A stretch of 10,793 bases of DNA from Paludibacteraceae bacterium (lineage in GTDB: Bacteria; Bacteroidota; Bacteroidia; Bacteroidales; Paludibacteraceae): contig JALNVE010000083.1 of NCBI GenBank assembly GCA_023227695.1, forward strand, positions 1 to 10,793, given 5' to 3'. The notes beneath the pieces are model-generated. The model did no database searches and was not told the DNA's origin. It saw only the letters and a program-made list of their open reading frames with translations. Positions within the stretch are counted from its first letter, which is position 1. Every line of letters starts with the position of its first letter. Of this stretch, positions 1 through 6,793 are shown in pieces. The translations under genes were made by a program, and so were the position numbers.

Positions 1-108
1 AACATCTTAAACTCGAGACCGAGGAAAAGATTAGGGTATATGACTCCTTTACAAAAATTTAAACAATTGACAAACTTGGATTTAAATGAGGTTGCATTGT
101 CCGCTTGA
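1..108 (+). CDS. IS30-family transposase, C-terminal fragment cut by the window edge
   Basis: Frame 1 is open from the first base and encodes 35 residues ending at TGA (106-108). It contains NSRPRKRLGYMTP (residues 5-17), followed about 15 residues later by EVALSA at the stop. In IS30-family transposases an N-x-RPRK-x-LGY-x-TP segment closes the DDE catalytic domain and the protein ends shortly after, commonly in a VAL-type tail. The fragment is therefore probably the natural C-terminus of a transposase whose body lies left of the window, and it need not be a broken gene. It runs opposite to every complete gene here. The terminal inverted repeat of the element should lie between about 100 and 140, but I cannot define it from one end. 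The family call rests on a short motif, though a characteristic one. Confidence 0.8.
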   Translation, partial: NILNSRPRKRLGYMTPLQKFKQLTNLDLNEVALSA

Positions 109-137
109 ATCCAGCTCAAATATCTAACCTGTAAAAT

Positions 138-180
138 AAAAAAAAGAGAGGAAAGTATCCTCTAAAGGAACTTTCCTCTC
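138..180 (-). terminator. Rho-independent terminator of the Fe-S scaffold/GGGtGRT operon
   Basis: An 11-bp perfect stem (146-156 with 170-180, GAGAGGAAAGT/ACTTTCCTCTC) encloses a loop that can extend the helix by four more pairs. On the minus strand the stem is followed directly by a run of eight T (138-145). It begins about 20 bases after the stop codon of the GGGtGRT gene. The plus strand has no T-run after the stem, so it should act on minus-strand transcripts only. Confidence 0.88.
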
Positions 181-199
181 CTATATTCAGTAAGCTATA

Positions 200-1210
200 T
201 TATTTAGATAATGCTAATGACACATTAACAGCACAAGCTACCGTACAACCTACCATTGGGTTATTTCCAATACCAAGGAATCCCATCATCTCTACGTGAG
301 CAGGAACTGAAGAAGATCCTGCGAACTGAGCGTCAGAGTGCATACGACCCAAAGTATCAGTCATACCATAAGAAGCAGGACCTGCAGCCATGTTATCTGG
401 GTGCAAAGTACGACCTGTTCCTCCTCCTGATGCAACTGAGAAATATGGTTTACCTGCCAAGATACGCTCTTTCTTATAAGTACCAGCTACTGGGTGTTGG
501 AAACGAGTTGGATTTGTTGAGTTACCTGTGATTGACACATCAACGTTCTCTTTCCAAAGAATAGCCACACCTTCACGAACATCATCAGCACCGTAGCATT
601 TTACCTTAGCACGAGGTCCATCAGAATATGCAATCTCTTTAACCACCTTCAACTCACCTGTGAAGTAGTCGAACTGTGTCTGAACGTATGTAAATCCATT
701 GATACGAGAGATAATCATGGCAGCGTCTTTACCAAGACCGTTCAAGATACAACGCAAAGGATTCTTACGAACTTTGTTTGCCATCTCTGCAATCTTGATA
801 GCACCTTCAGCTGCAGCGAATGACTCGTGACCAGCCAAGAAAGCGAAGCACTGAGTCTCTTCACGAAGCAAACGGGCAGCCAAGTTTCCGTGTCCTACAC
901 CTACATTACGGTCATCAGCCACAGAACCAGGAATACAGAATGCCTGCAAACCAATACCGATAGCTTCAGCAGCATCAGCAGCATTTTTGCAACCTTTCTT
1001 CAATGCGATTGCAGTACCTACAACGTAAGCCCACTTTGCATTTTCAAAACAAATCTTTTGAGTTTCCTCGCAAGTCATATAAGGATCCAAACCTGCTTTA
1101 TCGCAAATTTCGTTTGCCTCTTCGATGCTCTTTATACCTGCGGAATTAAGAGCTGCAAGAATCTGTTTTTCACGACGATCTTGACTTTCAAATTTCACTT
1201 CTCTAATCAT
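200..1210 (-). CDS. GGGtGRT family protein
   Basis: This 336-residue protein carries the signature that names its family, SGGGTGRTLHPDN, at residues 261-273. It is recognisable as the GGGtGRT protein found in Bacteroidales, Clostridia and other anaerobes, at about full family length. There is no signal peptide and no membrane segment, so it is cytosolic. Cysteines are scattered (for example 36, 47, 54, 74, 92, 121, 154, 205, and 322 and 326 near the C-terminus), with no classical ferredoxin motif. Glycine-rich stretches such as GVGHGNLAA (about 104-112) and the GGGTGRT loop suggest nucleotide or cofactor binding, but that is inference. It lies 15 bases behind a NifU/IscU-like scaffold gene, and the two are habitual neighbours, so a shared role in making or using a metal cluster is likely. 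The ATG at 1208-1210 is fixed by an AGGAGGA ribosome binding site. The precise biochemical activity is not known to me. Confidence 0.93.
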   Translation of the reverse strand: MIREVKFESQDRREKQILAALNSAGIKSIEEANEICDKAGLDPYMTCEETQKICFENAKWAYVVGTAIALKKGCKNAADAAEAIGIGLQAFCIPGSVADDRNVGVGHGNLAARLLREETQCFAFLAGHESFAAAEGAIKIAEMANKVRKNPLRCILNGLGKDAAMIISRINGFTYVQTQFDYFTGELKVVKEIAYSDGPRAKVKCYGADDVREGVAILWKENVDVSITGNSTNPTRFQHPVAGTYKKERILAGKPYFSVASGGGTGRTLHPDNMAAGPASYGMTDTLGRMHSDAQFAGSSSVPAHVEMMGFLGIGNNPMVGCTVACAVNVSLALSK

Positions 1211-1217
1211 GTTTTGG

Positions 1218-1224
1218 TCCTCCT
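1218..1224 (-). promoter_or_regulatory. Strong Shine-Dalgarno site of the GGGtGRT gene
   Basis: The minus strand reads AGGAGGA seven bases before the ATG at 1208-1210, within the short gap after the TAG stop of the scaffold gene. Bacteroidetes genes often lack recognisable Shine-Dalgarno sites, so a near-consensus one is notable and suggests high translation of the second gene of the pair. Confidence 0.75.
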
Positions 1225-1225
1225 A

Positions 1226-1927
1226 CTATTCTTTACGTGGGTCAATAGATTTAACAATACCTTGCTCTGGTTTAGTGCGGCCATAAGTACCAGTCACACT
1301 CTTAAGAGCCTCGTCTGCAGGAACACCCTTCTTGATAGCATCCATGAACTTGCCCATGTGAACATATTCATAACCACAAACTTCATCATTCTTATCAAGG
1401 AACATCTTTGTGATGTAACCCTCAGTCAAATTAAGGTAACGAGTTCCCTTTGCCAATGTTCCGTAAAGAGTACCAGTCTGGCTTACAAGACCCTTTCCAA
1501 GATCTTCCAATCCAGCACCTACGATAAGACCACCCTCAGAGAAAGCTGATTGTGTACGACCGTAAACAACTTGAAGGAACAATTCACGCATTGCAGTATT
1601 GATAGCATCGCAAACCAAGTCTGTATTCAATGCCTCCAAGATAGTCTTTCCAGGAAGGATCTCTGAAGCCATAGCAGCAGAGTGAGTCATACCAGAGCAA
1701 CCGATAGTCTCTACCAAACACTCTTGAATAACACCTTCCTTAACATTCAATGAAAGCTTGCAAGCACCTTGTTGAGGAGCGCACCATCCTATACCGTGTG
1801 AAAATCCTGAGATGTCTTTGATCTCTTTTGCCTGAATCCATTTTCCCTCTTCAGGAATTGGAGCGGGACCATGGTTAGGACCCTTCTTTACAACACACAT
1901 TTGTTGTACTTCGTGTGAATAAATCAT
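1226..1927 (-). CDS. NifU/IscU-like iron-sulfur cluster assembly scaffold protein
   Basis: The protein has 233 residues. The core around residues 45-100 matches the IscU/NifU N-terminal fold: a first cysteine area WCAPQQGAC (48-56), a beta strand, then TIGCSGMTHSAAMASEILPG (74-93), which corresponds to the GCG...A-S-ATE...GKT segment of IscU with its central cluster cysteine (here C77). Other candidate ligands are C49, C56, C70 and C106. It differs from ordinary IscU in a roughly 20-residue N-terminal extension and a long C-terminal region (about 125-233) containing a glycine-rich LIVGAGLEDLGKGL stretch. It is a cytosolic protein expected to hold a labile Fe-S cluster for transfer. Immediately downstream, 15 bases away, is the GGGtGRT gene; they should be co-transcribed and end at the terminator near 138-180. 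No IscS, SufBCD or other Fe-S gene is nearby, so this is a specialised scaffold and not the housekeeping system. Confidence 0.88.
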   Translation of the reverse strand: MIYSHEVQQMCVVKKGPNHGPAPIPEEGKWIQAKEIKDISGFSHGIGWCAPQQGACKLSLNVKEGVIQECLVETIGCSGMTHSAAMASEILPGKTILEALNTDLVCDAINTAMRELFLQVVYGRTQSAFSEGGLIVGAGLEDLGKGLVSQTGTLYGTLAKGTRYLNLTEGYITKMFLDKNDEVCGYEYVHMGKFMDAIKKGVPADEALKSVTGTYGRTKPEQGIVKSIDPRKE

Positions 1928-1963
1928 AATTGATATTTATTAATATATAAAATAATATTAAGT

Positions 1964-2011
1964 CTCTTACGAAATGTTATATCTCGAAGAAGTAAGAGCA
2001 CTACCTCTTCG
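1964..2011 (-). promoter_or_regulatory. Candidate leader with two mutually exclusive hairpins upstream of the Fe-S scaffold gene
   Basis: Two inverted repeats share sequence. One is 1985-2011 (CGAAGA...TCTTCG, then one mismatch and three more pairs). The other pairs 1964-1970 (CTCTTAC) with 1992-1998 (GTAAGAG), seven perfect pairs. The 1992-1998 segment is inside the first hairpin, so both cannot form at once. In the minus-strand transcript they would lie about 40-85 nucleotides before the ATG at 1927. The layout is switch-like, but no known riboswitch class is recognised. On the plus strand the first hairpin is followed by TTTTTT, so it could instead be a terminator for plus-strand transcription. 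No clear TAnnTTTG box was found upstream. Confidence 0.35.
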
Positions 2012-2084
2012 TTTTTTCCGTCTTTTCTTCAAAAAAGGGTATCAAAATCCGCCTCTTTATCTATTATCGCTAAAAGAATACAAA

Positions 2085-2107
2085 AAAAAAGAAAATTTTT
2101 CTTTTTT
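2085..2107 (-). terminator. Weak AT-rich palindrome, possible terminator after the YejM-like gene
   Basis: A near-perfect palindrome (A6-G-A4 / T4-C-T6) lies about 35 bases after the stop at 2142-2144 and is followed on the minus strand by a run of about nine T. The stem is nearly all A-U with a single G-C pair, so its strength as a terminator is doubtful. No better candidate was seen between this gene and the scaffold gene; some read-through is plausible. Confidence 0.3.
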
Positions 2108-2141
2108 CATAAGCTATCCTTTAATTTTTATCAACATGGAT

Positions 2142-3989
2142 TTAGTTCTTATAAAAAGAGGAAATCATCTGCAATGTTTTTTCTAACAAAACAGTATCCA
2201 TATTTGCATTCAATCGAGCATTCAAATTTCTATCTACCATCTCAATGGTATTGTCGTAATATACATTTGTTATGTTTCCTACCGTATCAACAATTCCGAA
2301 ACCAATATAACTGTCTACCAGCAAAGATGTCCTAGCTGTGGTATCATGCAAAGACTTACCCATTGAGTAATCAGAAGTTGGGTTTGGCACAGAAAACACA
2401 TCCTGCATAAGTGTAGGAACCACATCAAAATGAGAAGTCCAACAGTCACACACCGATGGTTGGAAATCCGGATTCACATAAATCATCGGCACACGAAGCT
2501 GAGCTTCCGAGTAGTTCCCATTATGCCCCCAAAATCCCTTTCCGTTTTCGTTAAACTCCTGAGAATGATCTCCTGTAATTATCACTACGGTATTTTTTAA
2601 AAGATCTTTTTCTTCAAGATTTCGAATGACACTTCCTACGATGCTATCAATATAAAAAGCCATGTTCTTATATAAATTACGGAATTCTGAAGGATCAGTA
2701 TCATTACTCAACGCTTCATATTTAGGATAAGACCATGATGGTTGGAATGGGCCTTTATATCCATCCGGCACAATCATGCTATGCATAGAATCAAAGAACA
2801 GCAAAGAAAAAAATGGATTTGAATTTTCTTGTCGTCCATTTACGAACTTAACAAAATTCTTTGCTAGATTTTCATCGCGTTCCCATGCCTTGTCACCAAC
2901 CGCCGAACCGCATTGATCTGCATATAAGCAGAAAACATTTTTATCGAAAGCAGGATTTTGCATAGATGCACTCGGGAAAAGACGAACGTCATATTTCTGA
3001 GCGGCCAACTCTTTCAAAAAGACTGGAGCAATATTCTGATCCATGAAATCATACCAGTAAATGGATGGCAGCCCATAGAACAAAGAGAAGATTCCGCCTC
3101 TTGTACCATTACATCCACTATAATGATAAGTACAAACCTGTCCTTTCTTCGAGAATTTATAAATGTTAGGTGTAACAATACTGTCGTAATCTTTATAGCT
3201 CCATGAATCAAGGACAATCATAACAATATTCTTAGTGCCTTGTTTTGCAGACAGGGTTGCCTTAGGATAATTGTATTTTTTATCCAAAAAATTGAGATTC
3301 ATTGACTTCTCTTCCTTTTTTAAACCGACTGTTTCTAATAATTTATTTGCATTAAGCGGATAGCATAAAGGGAAACAACGGTCAACAGAAAGTATGCTAT
3401 TATCCTTTCTGGCAGCAGCGCAAGCGTGTGTTAAATGAGCAGACAAACCTATCAACACCAAAACACCACAGATAACATACAAGTAACGGGCATTCAAAGT
3501 CTGAGCCAACCTATAAGAACCTTTGAAAATCAATATTTCAATGATCACAGCCACAACTAAAACAGTAACGGCCAAAAGATATAATGATATGGATAATTCA
3601 AATACCTGTCCTGCACCCGGGCCTAACAATTGTTCGAAGACATACTTATTCAAATGAAATCGATAAAGGGAATAAACATAGGAATCAATCAGGAAGACCA
3701 ACAATGTCAATGTCATTGAGATGGATGCCACAAACATACTAACTCGCCTATTCTTCGTTAGAATAGTCAATGGCAAATAAACAAAAAAGAAGGGTATAAA
3801 TGCCAAAAATATAAAATGACTGACTAATAAAGAAGAAACATAGAAACGAGAATTGTCATACACCTCGTCAGGAATAAAAAACACATATTTGGAAGATAAT
3901 ATTAGAAGGAATATAGAATTGAACATAAAGTACAAAACACCTGCCTTTAATAAGGTCCTTCTACTTACTACACTCTGCTTACTTTCCAT
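2142..3989 (-). CDS. PbgA/YejM-like inner-membrane protein with alkaline-phosphatase/LTA-synthase-type periplasmic domain
   Basis: The protein has 615 residues from the ATG at 3987-3989; a TTG three codons upstream is a less likely start. Five membrane segments lie at about 15-35, 50-77, 86-105, 130-155 and 168-188. The region HFIFLAFIPFFFVYLPLTI and the following LIDSYVYSLYRFHLN resemble the DUF3413 membrane part of E. coli PbgA/YejM, which controls LPS synthesis through the LpxC proteolysis pathway. The C-terminal periplasmic domain (about 253-540) is of the sulfatase/LtaS type: LDSW (D261), NGTRGGIFSLFYG (T296, the nucleophile position), MHSM (H403), GDHSQ (D474, H475) and GHNG (H489). These give a complete metal and nucleophile set, whereas E. 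coli YejM is regarded as non-catalytic. It may therefore be an active phosphoglycerol, phosphoethanolamine or similar transferase or hydrolase of envelope lipids. It appears monocistronic, between two operons. Substrate unknown. Confidence 0.85.
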   Translation of the reverse strand: MESKQSVVSRRTLLKAGVLYFMFNSIFLLILSSKYVFFIPDEVYDNSRFYVSSLLVSHFIFLAFIPFFFVYLPLTILTKNRRVSMFVASISMTLTLLVFLIDSYVYSLYRFHLNKYVFEQLLGPGAGQVFELSISLYLLAVTVLVVAVIIEILIFKGSYRLAQTLNARYLYVICGVLVLIGLSAHLTHACAAARKDNSILSVDRCFPLCYPLNANKLLETVGLKKEEKSMNLNFLDKKYNYPKATLSAKQGTKNIVMIVLDSWSYKDYDSIVTPNIYKFSKKGQVCTYHYSGCNGTRGGIFSLFYGLPSIYWYDFMDQNIAPVFLKELAAQKYDVRLFPSASMQNPAFDKNVFCLYADQCGSAVGDKAWERDENLAKNFVKFVNGRQENSNPFFSLLFFDSMHSMIVPDGYKGPFQPSWSYPKYEALSNDTDPSEFRNLYKNMAFYIDSIVGSVIRNLEEKDLLKNTVVIITGDHSQEFNENGKGFWGHNGNYSEAQLRVPMIYVNPDFQPSVCDCWTSHFDVVPTLMQDVFSVPNPTSDYSMGKSLHDTTARTSLLVDSYIGFGIVDTVGNITNVYYDNTIEMVDRNLNARLNANMDTVLLEKTLQMISSFYKN

Positions 3990-4067
3990 GAAATACAATT
4001 TACACCTTTCTCAATAGATTGTCAACACTAAAAAATGTGGTCAAAAACACCGCTTTCATTTTAATTG

Positions 4068-4075
4068 TAAAGATA
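4068..4075 (-). promoter_or_regulatory. Possible -7 box for the YejM-like gene
   Basis: The minus strand reads TATCTTTA, one base off the Bacteroidetes TAnnTTTG box, about 80 bases before the ATG at 3989. A TTTG at 4102-4105 is 26 bases further upstream, longer than the usual spacing of about 20. It is the best candidate in the 3990-4136 gap, but weak. Confidence 0.25.
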
Positions 4076-4136
4076 CGATTTTAATTCAATTTGATAAGCT
4101 TCAAATTCACTTTTCTTTACAGCAGACATTTACATA

Positions 4137-4181
4137 TAAAAAAAGCATTCTAAGACGATTCAAAAAAGTCCAAGAATGCTT
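4137..4181 (-). terminator. Rho-independent terminator of the VTC/DUF4956 operon
   Basis: A nine-bp perfect stem, AAGCATTCT (4143-4151) with AGAATGCTT (4173-4181), can be extended inside by GAC/GTC. On the minus strand it is followed by seven T (4138-4144, partly shared with the stem base). It starts about 20 bases after the stop codon of the DUF2490 gene, which marks that gene as the end of the operon. Confidence 0.82.
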
Positions 4182-4202
4182 CCTTTATTTCATGTATATT
4201 CT

Positions 4203-4898
4203 TTAGAAATCATAATGATAGAATAATCCGACTTGACAATTATTCTTACGTTCCTTTACATTTATAGCTTGATTATATCTGCAAGACAGCGTAAGCGAAT
4301 TATGTTTATCAAAAGCATATTCCAATCCGGCCTCGTAACGCAACCTATCAAAAAGATTTACTTTGTAATTGTTCATTTGATAAAAGCTCTCGAACGAAAC
4401 ATAAGGCTCTAATGCTATTTTGGGCAAATTATAGGAAACATTAATCTTGTTTCTCCAATAATTTTTCGGATTCCACTTATAATAACCATAATCGGGATTC
4501 TTATAAGTAATCTGATAACAGCTCTTCCATGAAATATTAACACGTGAAATATCATGTTTCAACGTGAAATAACCATTGAAACGGTGTTTGAAATCAAAAT
4601 ATTCATCATATTCATTCCATTCACCTTTAAGATCATATCCTACACCTATTTTGAAAACCTTTTTTAAAATCGTATAAGAGATATCCGCCTCATTAGCCCA
4701 TTGGTCTATATCCTGACTGTTGTTTTTAAAACGCAGTTCCTCTCCTAATCCTACTTCCAATTTTTTCCAGAAACGTTTAGACACGCTGGCACCTATACGA
4801 GTTCCAAAATCCTCTGTTTCCTGCGAAAAAGAGATATCAGGAAGTAAAAGTAGGCCCAAAATGAGCAATAAGATTCTATGACTAAAAAGTCTAACCAT
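4203..4898 (-). CDS. DUF2490 family outer-membrane beta-barrel protein
   Basis: The protein has 231 residues. An N-terminal signal peptide (basic start, hydrophobic core at about 8-20, likely cleavage near residue 25 before QETED) is followed by a run of alternating amphipathic strands rich in aromatic residues, for example FKIGVGYDLKGEW, RFNGYFTLKHDI and YEAGLEYAF. The C-terminus is GLFYHYDF, ending in phenylalanine as is usual for BAM-inserted barrels. Opening with WANEADISYTILKKVFKIGV, it fits DUF2490, a Bacteroidetes outer-membrane family of unknown function; 10-12 strands would fit the length. Its ATG overlaps the end of the DUF4956 gene by eight bases (ATGGTTAG), so translation is probably coupled. 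It is the last gene of the five-gene operon. A role as pore or anchor for a product of the VTC and DUF4956 proteins is inference only. Confidence 0.82.
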   Translation of the reverse strand: MVRLFSHRILLLILGLLLLPDISFSQETEDFGTRIGASVSKRFWKKLEVGLGEELRFKNNSQDIDQWANEADISYTILKKVFKIGVGYDLKGEWNEYDEYFDFKHRFNGYFTLKHDISRVNISWKSCYQITYKNPDYGYYKWNPKNYWRNKINVSYNLPKIALEPYVSFESFYQMNNYKVNLFDRLRYEAGLEYAFDKHNSLTLSCRYNQAINVKERKNNCQVGLFYHYDF

Positions 4899-5571
4899 TA
4901 AACTGACTTCTTTTTGTAATTTGATCTACCGTATTAATCTCCTTAGTATTTGTCTTATAATAAACCTTCAAAAAGGCAACATCTTTTAAGAAATTGATAT
5001 GACCAACATCTACTTTAGTGATATCCAATCCGGTTCTTTGTTTTAGATCTGCAATCAATTCTTCATTCTTATCGGCAGCAATTAGAGCTATTTTCTCATA
5101 AACCACTAACTTGCAGCCTTCCGTTGTCATAAAACTACTGCCCTCCATAGCCCAAGCTATAAAAATGAAAAGGACATTTGTCACCAAAAGTTCAGCGTAA
5201 CTTACGCTCTCTGCCAAACCATTGATAACGGAGATTCCAATAACCAAGAACAAATAAGTCATTTCACGAATAGGAATTGTCTCCGTTCTATAACGTACTA
5301 TACCAAAGATGGCGAAAAGACCCAAAGCCATACCTACCTGTAACTTCTCATTTCCTAGAAGGAAAATCAACAAAAAGATAGTTGTACTGATTAATGTAAA
5401 TGTAAATACATAATCTCTTCTCTTTGATTTGTTATAATACAACCAGCCAATGATGGTGGCTGTAACAGCGATGTTTAAAATGAACCTTGCAAGAAGTTCC
5501 AAAAGTCCGTCCATGTTTATCACCTGGATGCCGAACAATTCCAAATCGTTCAAACTACTCAATAATGCCAT
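4891..5571 (-). CDS. DUF4956 domain-containing inner-membrane protein
   Basis: The protein has 226 residues with about four or five hydrophobic helices (roughly 24-46, 54-73, 79-95, 102-123, 127-142), followed by a soluble C-terminal domain of about 80 residues. Its most conserved-looking stretch, LFAIFGIVRYRTETIPIREM (85-104), is typical of the DUF4956 family; the RYRTE-x-IPIREM segment lies between helices and could bind an anionic group. DUF4956 genes are commonly found beside VTC-domain polyphosphate polymerase genes, as here (19 bases behind the VTC gene), so it may be a membrane partner of that enzyme. The C-terminal part (about 151-226), with predicted alternating strands and helices, probably faces the cytoplasm, the side on which a VTC enzyme would meet ATP. 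The start at 5571 gives the full family fold. No biochemical activity is known to me. Confidence 0.88.
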   Translation of the reverse strand: MALLSSLNDLELFGIQVINMDGLLELLARFILNIAVTATIIGWLYYNKSKRRDYVFTFTLISTTIFLLIFLLGNEKLQVGMALGLFAIFGIVRYRTETIPIREMTYLFLVIGISVINGLAESVSYAELLVTNVLFIFIAWAMEGSSFMTTEGCKLVVYEKIALIAADKNEELIADLKQRTGLDITKVDVGHINFLKDVAFLKVYYKTNTKEINTVDQITKRSQFNG

Positions 5572-5590
5572 AATTATATTAATTTATATT

Positions 5591-6349
5591 TTACAATTTT
5601 TTGATATAAAACACCTTACTCTTAAATCGATTTCGTTTCAGATTTTCATCTGTCAAAACCATTCCCAAGCAATACTTGCTTACGCTTTTTTGCTTAATTC
5701 TCATATCCTCCAAATAATCCTTGAAGGGAGAATGCATGTTTCCATCTTGCTTTACCTCAATAATGCAAAGCTTATGAATGCAATCATCATTGTTTGTTTT
5801 AAAATTATGGAAACGGATTTCCATATCGATAGTCAAACGTTCTGTCTTTGCCTTATTCACCAAAGTGATACGATAGAACTGGTTTTGCAGACGAGGACTG
5901 AGTTGCGACATGCGATAATTTGACTTTGTATCGACAAACTCAACCGCCTCTTCTTGATGAGAAACATCATCATTTAGCACCTTAATTCTAATCTTCTTAG
6001 TTCTGCCTTTATTATTCTTTTTCTTTATTTCAAGGAAATACTGATCTGAATTGACATACTCACGCATTCTGATTTTTTGTCGATTCAGTTTTTTATTGTG
6101 ATGAATCACATACATTTCAGCATCCTGAGTGTCATAATAAACGGTTCTATAAGAAGCCATACGAGAACCATCTATCTCCTGTGCATAATAATCATTTTTT
6201 GCCCTTTTCAAAAGTTCAGGCAATTGATTAACGTTCACGAGATACTTGGTATCAATTCGGTTCATCAACTTGATGCCACTCATCTGATCCAATGAAATCG
6301 GATCAAACTTACCCAAGACGGAACCTATTTCTTCCAATATAGCTGTCAT
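5591..6349 (-). CDS. VTC-domain polyphosphate polymerase-like protein
   Basis: The protein has 252 residues and spans essentially a single VTC domain of the triphosphate tunnel metalloenzyme (TTM) fold. Visible tunnel residues are RIDTKYLV (31-38), YRTVYYDT (67-74), KIRMREY (92-98, basic strand), FLEIKKK (105-111, E107, K109, K110), LTIDMEIRF (172-180), CIIEVKQDG (195-203, E198, K200) and SVSKYCLGM (222-230, S222, K225). This order matches yeast Vtc4, which polymerises polyphosphate from the gamma phosphate of ATP and releases ADP; all key basic and acidic positions seem present, so it is probably active. Unlike Vtc4 it has no SPX domain and no membrane segment of its own; the adjacent DUF4956 protein could supply the membrane part. 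It starts 11 bases after the small secreted-protein gene. The alternative is another TTM activity such as triphosphatase, but the neighbourhood favours the polymerase. Confidence 0.9.
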   Translation of the reverse strand: MTAILEEIGSVLGKFDPISLDQMSGIKLMNRIDTKYLVNVNQLPELLKRAKNDYYAQEIDGSRMASYRTVYYDTQDAEMYVIHHNKKLNRQKIRMREYVNSDQYFLEIKKKNNKGRTKKIRIKVLNDDVSHQEEAVEFVDTKSNYRMSQLSPRLQNQFYRITLVNKAKTERLTIDMEIRFHNFKTNNDDCIHKLCIIEVKQDGNMHSPFKDYLEDMRIKQKSVSKYCLGMVLTDENLKRNRFKSKVFYIKKL

Positions 6350-6360
6350 AATAATTAACT

Positions 6361-6762
6361 CTATTCCAATATATATTCAAATTCCTTTGTGTTCTTCAGC
6401 TTACCATTAGCTTGGAAAGTATTCTGAGATTTTTTCCTTCCGTTTGGATGGTACTCCGTAGTCACTGTCTTTTCCAATTTATTGTATTCGTCAAAGTATG
6501 ACTCTTTAATACATTTATCATTGGCGTTGTATTCGTACGTAACACGTGATTTTTGATCACCAACACTGTTATATTCAATTTCCTCTACTTTGTTTCCCTT
6601 CTCATCATATTTTGTAAGATGATCCAACGTTTTTTTCTTTCCTTCTATCTTCCACTCTTTTAATTCTTTGATTCTCTTATCATCAAACATTTTTTGTGCT
6701 GATGTAGTTAATGTGGTTACGAAAGACAAAAGAATTATGCTTATAAAAAATTTCAGTTTCAT
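6361..6762 (-). CDS. Small secreted protein with YD/MORN-like repeats
   Basis: The protein has 133 residues from the ATG at 6760-6762; an upstream TTG at 6786 would put an extra stretch before the signal peptide and is rejected. Residues 1-22 form a signal peptide (MKLKFFISIILLSFV..., likely cleavage after TSA near 22). The mature part has a lysine/glutamate-rich segment and then three imperfect units of about 25 residues (about 50-74, 75-100, 101-126) with the pattern Y-[DNH]-x-[KN]G/D-x-K...Y/F, for example TKYDEKGNKVEEIEY and TTEYHPNGRKKSQ. These resemble the antitoxin/MORN-variant or YD-type beta-hairpin repeats of secreted Bacteroidetes proteins. There is no lipobox, so it should be periplasmic or exported. 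The strong positive charge of the mature protein could suit binding of polyanions such as polyphosphate, which is speculation. It is gene two of the VTC operon, 31 bases after the lipoprotein gene. Confidence 0.75.
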   Translation of the reverse strand: MKLKFFISIILLSFVTTLTTSAQKMFDDKRIKELKEWKIEGKKKTLDHLTKYDEKGNKVEEIEYNSVGDQKSRVTYEYNANDKCIKESYFDEYNKLEKTVTTEYHPNGRKKSQNTFQANGKLKNTKEFEYILE

Positions 6763-6793
6763 ATTTATCAAATTTAAAATTAGCAATCTTTTA

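Noticed and set aside
827..1549. 240-codon plus-strand open frame overlapping the GGGtGRT and scaffold genes
   Set aside because: It is antisense to two well-recognised genes, and its translation is rich in S, T, C and F with no family resemblance.
5450..5923. 157-codon plus-strand open frame
   Set aside because: Antisense to the DUF4956 and VTC genes; no domain seen in the translation.
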